In this document: positions 4,947 to 7,091 of the stretch, piece by piece
How positions within the stretch are numbered: position 1 is the first letter of the stretch
Layout of the letters: every line of letters begins with the position of its first letter
Source of the DNA: Savagea sp.
GTDB lineage: Bacteria; Bacillota; Bacilli; Bacillales_A; Planococcaceae
Assembly (NCBI GenBank): GCA_030147435.1
Contig: JASKZX010000133.1
Location: 1-7,091 of the forward strand
Reading direction: 5' to 3'
Length of the DNA stretch: 7,091 nucleotides
Program-made: the position numbers and the translations under genes
The notes under the pieces: generated by a model
Told to the model about the DNA's origin: nothing
What the model saw: only the letters and a program-made list of their open reading frames with translations
Databases searched by the model: none

Positions 4947-6281
4947 AGCACATTAGATTTTTCAGAGGCAAATAAAGTAATGCGGTACATTAACGACTAC
5001 GAATATAAACTTGACTGGGTTATCCCTCACTCTTCCAAGAGTTGGTACAAAGAAATTACGATAAACCAGAGTCATTCACTAACACAAGAACATCTCGACC
5101 TTTACGTAGCAAGTACAAAACTTATCATCGCTATAGATGAAAAGGGATATGACGACTCATTAAAATATTTTCATCCCGTTCACATATCTGATATTGATTA
5201 TATGTTTTACAAAGCTTATGCAAATAAAAATATTACTCAACAAGTAATTCAAACATTTGAAAAAATGGAGCAAGCTACTACAAATAAAGAAAGACTCAAC
5301 CTTTATTTATCATTGCACAATGTAGATAAAGAAGTGATAGAGACTGCTTATTCTCATGCGAAAAACTCTGTAGATGCACAGTTTGAAAGGATGAAACGTA
5401 AATTAGAAAAAGCAAATCGCAGCCACTTTTATCACAATGAGTTAAAAGAGTTAAACGACTTAAAATTTAATTTAAGTTTCGTTATCGATCAAAAACCTCT
5501 ATATGACCCGATTAAAAATGTTGAGAAATATATTGAAACATTCGAAGAGTTTCATCAACAGTTCGTCAATGATTTAATTGATGAAATTGACATGCTCTTA
5601 CAATCAGAAGAACGATCTGGACAGTTAAAAGCCTCATTAGAAGAAGCAAAGAAAATGTTAAAAGGCGAAAAAATAGATGTGGAATACCCCAACATGGAAG
5701 AGGATGCGATTTTATCAGCGCTAGAAAGAATAGAAATCTATAAATCTGCACCTTCTATTCAACCATTAAAAGAAGTCGTCAATGAAACCGTGAAACAATA
5801 TGAAAAATGGCTACAAATGCCGCTTACAGAAGAGGAAAAACAGCACATCGAACGAGCAATAGAAGACGCGCTATCGGCAATAAATCATTCATATATAGAA
5901 AATGAAAAAGACTTGAATCGGCAAATTCAAAACCTTCAACATAACTACAAAATGATTGAAGAATACTTACAACGATACACACTCTCAATCATTACGAACC
6001 TTCCAGCAATCGACGCAACATTCGTTCCGATTACTTTGCAAATTCACGATGACTATCGAACAATCGACTCACTCGCAAGTAATATTAAAGTGAAAGTAAC
6101 ATCTGAAAACGGGCGCATCATCCCTGAGACAGCCACTCTTCAAAACGGCAAAGCACAAGTGTTACTTCACCCGAAAACGAACGGAAAACTCCCTCCGACA
6201 ATAACTGCGGAAATCATTGATGCACCACCAAAATACGAATACCTCATCGGACAAAAAATAACACGTAACACATATTTTTAA
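4947..6281 (+). CDS. 3' exon frame behind intron tail 2: helical protein with C-terminal Ig-like domain, no native start
   Basis: The frame encodes 444 residues from the proposed splice boundary to TAA. Upstream it is closed by TGA inside domain V (4896-4898). The only starts near the front are TTG at 4929, inside domain VI with no ribosome binding site, and ATG at 4980, with a weak AGAGG about 11 nt away. The body is mostly amphipathic helix with heptad-like stretches rich in Glu, Lys and Leu. Examples are FERMKRKLEKANRS, the region around IETFEEFHQQFVNDLIDEID, and the segment after IENEKDLNRQIQNLQ. The last 95 or so residues switch to beta-strand texture (FVPITLQIHDDYRTI, IKVKVTSENGRIIP, KAQVLLHP) resembling a bacterial Ig-like domain. 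That architecture suggests a surface or secreted protein, yet no signal peptide is present. An N-terminus supplied by another exon would resolve this. A truncated gene or translation from ATG 4980 are alternatives. No named family was recognised. Confidence 0.7.
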   Translation, partial: STLDFSEANKVMRYINDYEYKLDWVIPHSSKSWYKEITINQSHSLTQEHLDLYVASTKLIIAIDEKGYDDSLKYFHPVHISDIDYMFYKAYANKNITQQVIQTFEKMEQATTNKERLNLYLSLHNVDKEVIETAYSHAKNSVDAQFERMKRKLEKANRSHFYHNELKELNDLKFNLSFVIDQKPLYDPIKNVEKYIETFEEFHQQFVNDLIDEIDMLLQSEERSGQLKASLEEAKKMLKGEKIDVEYPNMEEDAILSALERIEIYKSAPSIQPLKEVVNETVKQYEKWLQMPLTEEEKQHIERAIEDALSAINHSYIENEKDLNRQIQNLQHNYKMIEEYLQRYTLSIITNLPAIDATFVPITLQIHDDYRTIDSLASNIKVKVTSENGRIIPETATLQNGKAQVLLHPKTNGKLPPTITAEIIDAPPKYEYLIGQKITRNTYF

Positions 6282-6302
6282 AATATCTTTCAGATGGAGA
6301 CA

Positions 6303-6332
6303 TTCCCGATAGACTGAAACGTCTATCGGGAA
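6303..6332. repeat. Perfect 12-bp inverted repeat at the junction of unit 2 and the recombinase operon
   Basis: TTCCCGATAGAC (6303-6314) and its exact complement (6321-6332) surround a 6-nt loop. Neither strand has a T-run directly after it, so it is at best an imperfect terminator for the two convergent genes. One arm contains the stop codon and last codons of the minus-strand gene. It could be a folded terminator stem, of the kind group IIC introns use as insertion targets, or a recombinase site. The sequence does not decide between these. Confidence 0.7.
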
Positions 6333-6760
6333 CGCACTCCTTCACTCTCCATTTTTTTCATCTTCTCAACAATCGCTTCTTCTACAAATTCATCGACTGT
6401 ATACCGATGCACATCACAAAAATAAAGAAGCTCACTTCGCACTCGACCAGACAATCGAATCGGAAAAGCACCTTGTAACAACTTTTTCATCGACGAAAGA
6501 TTCGTCTCTAACGCTTCAATAAGCTCACGATCATTTAACCGTTGATGAGTCGACAAACGCTCAAACTGAAACTCATCTGCTCGTATTCGATCATCCTCTT
6601 CATAACGATGCTTATATACATTCCACCGATACCCTTGCTGACACATCCACTCGCCTAAATCAGACGTTCGCTCAAATTCATACTTCTCTAAAATCGCTTC
6701 TAATGAAATACCTTCTTCAAAATCATTCGCAATCATCGCTGCATATCGCTTTAACTTCAT
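6323..6760 (-). CDS. Small protein with C-terminal ribbon-helix-helix-like domain, recombinase partner
   Basis: The product has 145 residues. AGAGGAG precedes ATG 6760 by 5 nt, and this binding site overlaps the stop codon of the recombinase gene, so translation of the two is coupled. Residues about 99-137 (FPIRLSGRVRSELL, then YTVDEFVEEAIVEKM) have the strand-helix-turn-helix texture of ribbon-helix-helix DNA-binding proteins. The N-terminal 60 residues are helical with aromatic residues (GEWMCQQGYRW) and match nothing I know. Its role is plausibly to assist or regulate the recombinase by binding DNA. This is inferred from fold texture and operon position. The last codons and stop lie inside the inverted repeat at 6303-6332. 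Confidence 0.7.
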   Translation of the reverse strand: MKLKRYAAMIANDFEEGISLEAILEKYEFERTSDLGEWMCQQGYRWNVYKHRYEEDDRIRADEFQFERLSTHQRLNDRELIEALETNLSSMKKLLQGAFPIRLSGRVRSELLYFCDVHRYTVDEFVEEAIVEKMKKMESEGVRSR

Positions 6761-6762
6761 AA

Positions 6763-7091
6763 CTACTCCTCTTGATTGTAATCTACTTGTTGAATGGCGG
6801 TCATTAACTCACTTTGATCGACATGTAAATACGTAGAAGTCGTTCGCAAATTCGCATGCCCGAGCAACTTCTGAATAACCGCAACGTGCACACCTTTTGT
6901 AATTAAATAACTCGCAAACGAATGCCGCAACATATGACTCGTCACATGTTTCTGAATCCCTGCGCGAGCGGCCGCCTCTTTTAAACGTGTATTGATCGAC
7001 TGACGGCTCACTTGACCCGTTCGTCGATAAGCAAACACATTCGAAGTACTCACTTTCGGCCGCACATGCTCCAAATAATAAGACAAATCAT
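6763..7091 (-). CDS. Tyrosine recombinase/integrase, C-terminal catalytic part (N-terminus beyond window)
   Basis: The frame is open to the right edge, so the TTG at 7086 is not a start and only about 109 residues are visible. They carry the end of a XerC/D-type catalytic domain. HMLRHSF supplies the HxxR box, LLGHANLRTTSTYLHV supplies the second histidine and the tyrosine nucleophile, and TRLKEAAARAGI is the usual helix before them. The first catalytic arginine and the lysine hairpin lie off the window. The enzyme family cuts and rejoins DNA through a 3'-phosphotyrosine bond. The neighbouring small DNA-binding protein and the absence of dif-related context suggest an element-specific integrase rather than housekeeping XerC or XerD. 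This is uncertain without the N-terminus. Confidence 0.88.
   Translation of the reverse strand, partial: DLSYYLEHVRPKVSTSNVFAYRRTGQVSRQSINTRLKEAAARAGIQKHVTSHMLRHSFASYLITKGVHVAVIQKLLGHANLRTTSTYLHVDQSELMTAIQQVDYNQEE

Noticed and set aside
4796..4990. Minus-strand open frame of 64 residues
   Set aside because: It runs antisense through domain V and the unit 2 promoter, and has no ribosome binding site or recognisable features.
4175..5751. Short frames at 4175-4357 (plus) and 5566-5751 (minus)
   Set aside because: Both are antisense shadows inside the second lipoprotein and the unit 2 frame.
2196..6281. Ordinary cis alternative splicing from one long pre-mRNA, as in Clostridium tetani
   Set aside because: A strong terminator at 2791-2829 and a minus-strand gene cluster separate the two units, each has its own promoter, and no 5' intron half lies upstream.
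1..7091. CRISPR arrays, tRNA or rRNA genes, and insertion sequence ends
   Set aside because: I looked for regularly spaced repeats, cloverleaf-like segments and transposase motifs and saw none.

Overview
The window looks like low-GC Bacillales (Bacillaceae-type) chromosomal DNA. The evidence is AGGAG-type ribosome binding sites, TTG and GTG start codons, Gram-positive signal peptides and lipoboxes, AT-rich intergenic regions and hairpin-plus-T-run terminators. No ribosomal or tRNA gene is present, and the species cannot be fixed from what is visible.

Layout. (i) Positions 1-1941, minus strand: the first 647 codons of a large secreted surface protein that runs off the left edge. (ii) Positions 2196-2829, plus strand: a compact unit of promoter, group II intron domain V, domain VI, an open frame with no credible start codon, and a strong terminator. 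(iii) Positions 2870-4579, minus strand: a small membrane protein and two paralogous lipoproteins. (iv) Positions 4823-6281, plus strand: a second unit built like (ii), with a longer frame encoding a mostly helical protein that ends in an Ig-like domain. (v) Positions 6303-7091, minus strand: a perfect inverted repeat, a small ribbon-helix-helix-type protein, and the C-terminal half of a tyrosine recombinase that runs off the right edge.

The main observation is in (ii) and (iv). Two 34-nt hairpins at 2252-2285 and 4883-4916 have every hallmark of group II intron domain V: a CGC catalytic triad at positions 2-4, a GAAA tetraloop, 14 base pairs and a two-nucleotide bulge. They differ at six positions. 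Four of those form two compensatory base-pair changes and two fall in the bulge, so no pair is broken. Each hairpin is followed by a domain VI-like hairpin that ends in AU and then AGC, where a long open frame starts in the same codon phase. No domains I-IV and no intron-encoded reverse transcriptase are present. Each hairpin has a TATAAT box only about 30 nt upstream, and unit 1 has its own terminator.

The simplest functional reading is that these are separately transcribed 3' halves of split group II introns. Each would carry domain V-VI plus an alternative 3' exon, to be joined in trans to a shared 5' exon (start codon and probably secretion signal) encoded elsewhere. This would be a trans-acting relative of the group II intron alternative splicing known in cis for a Clostridium tetani surface-layer protein gene. 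The conservative alternative is two decayed intron tails beside gene fragments. The base-pair covariation, the promoters and the shared phase argue against simple decay, but splicing itself is inference.
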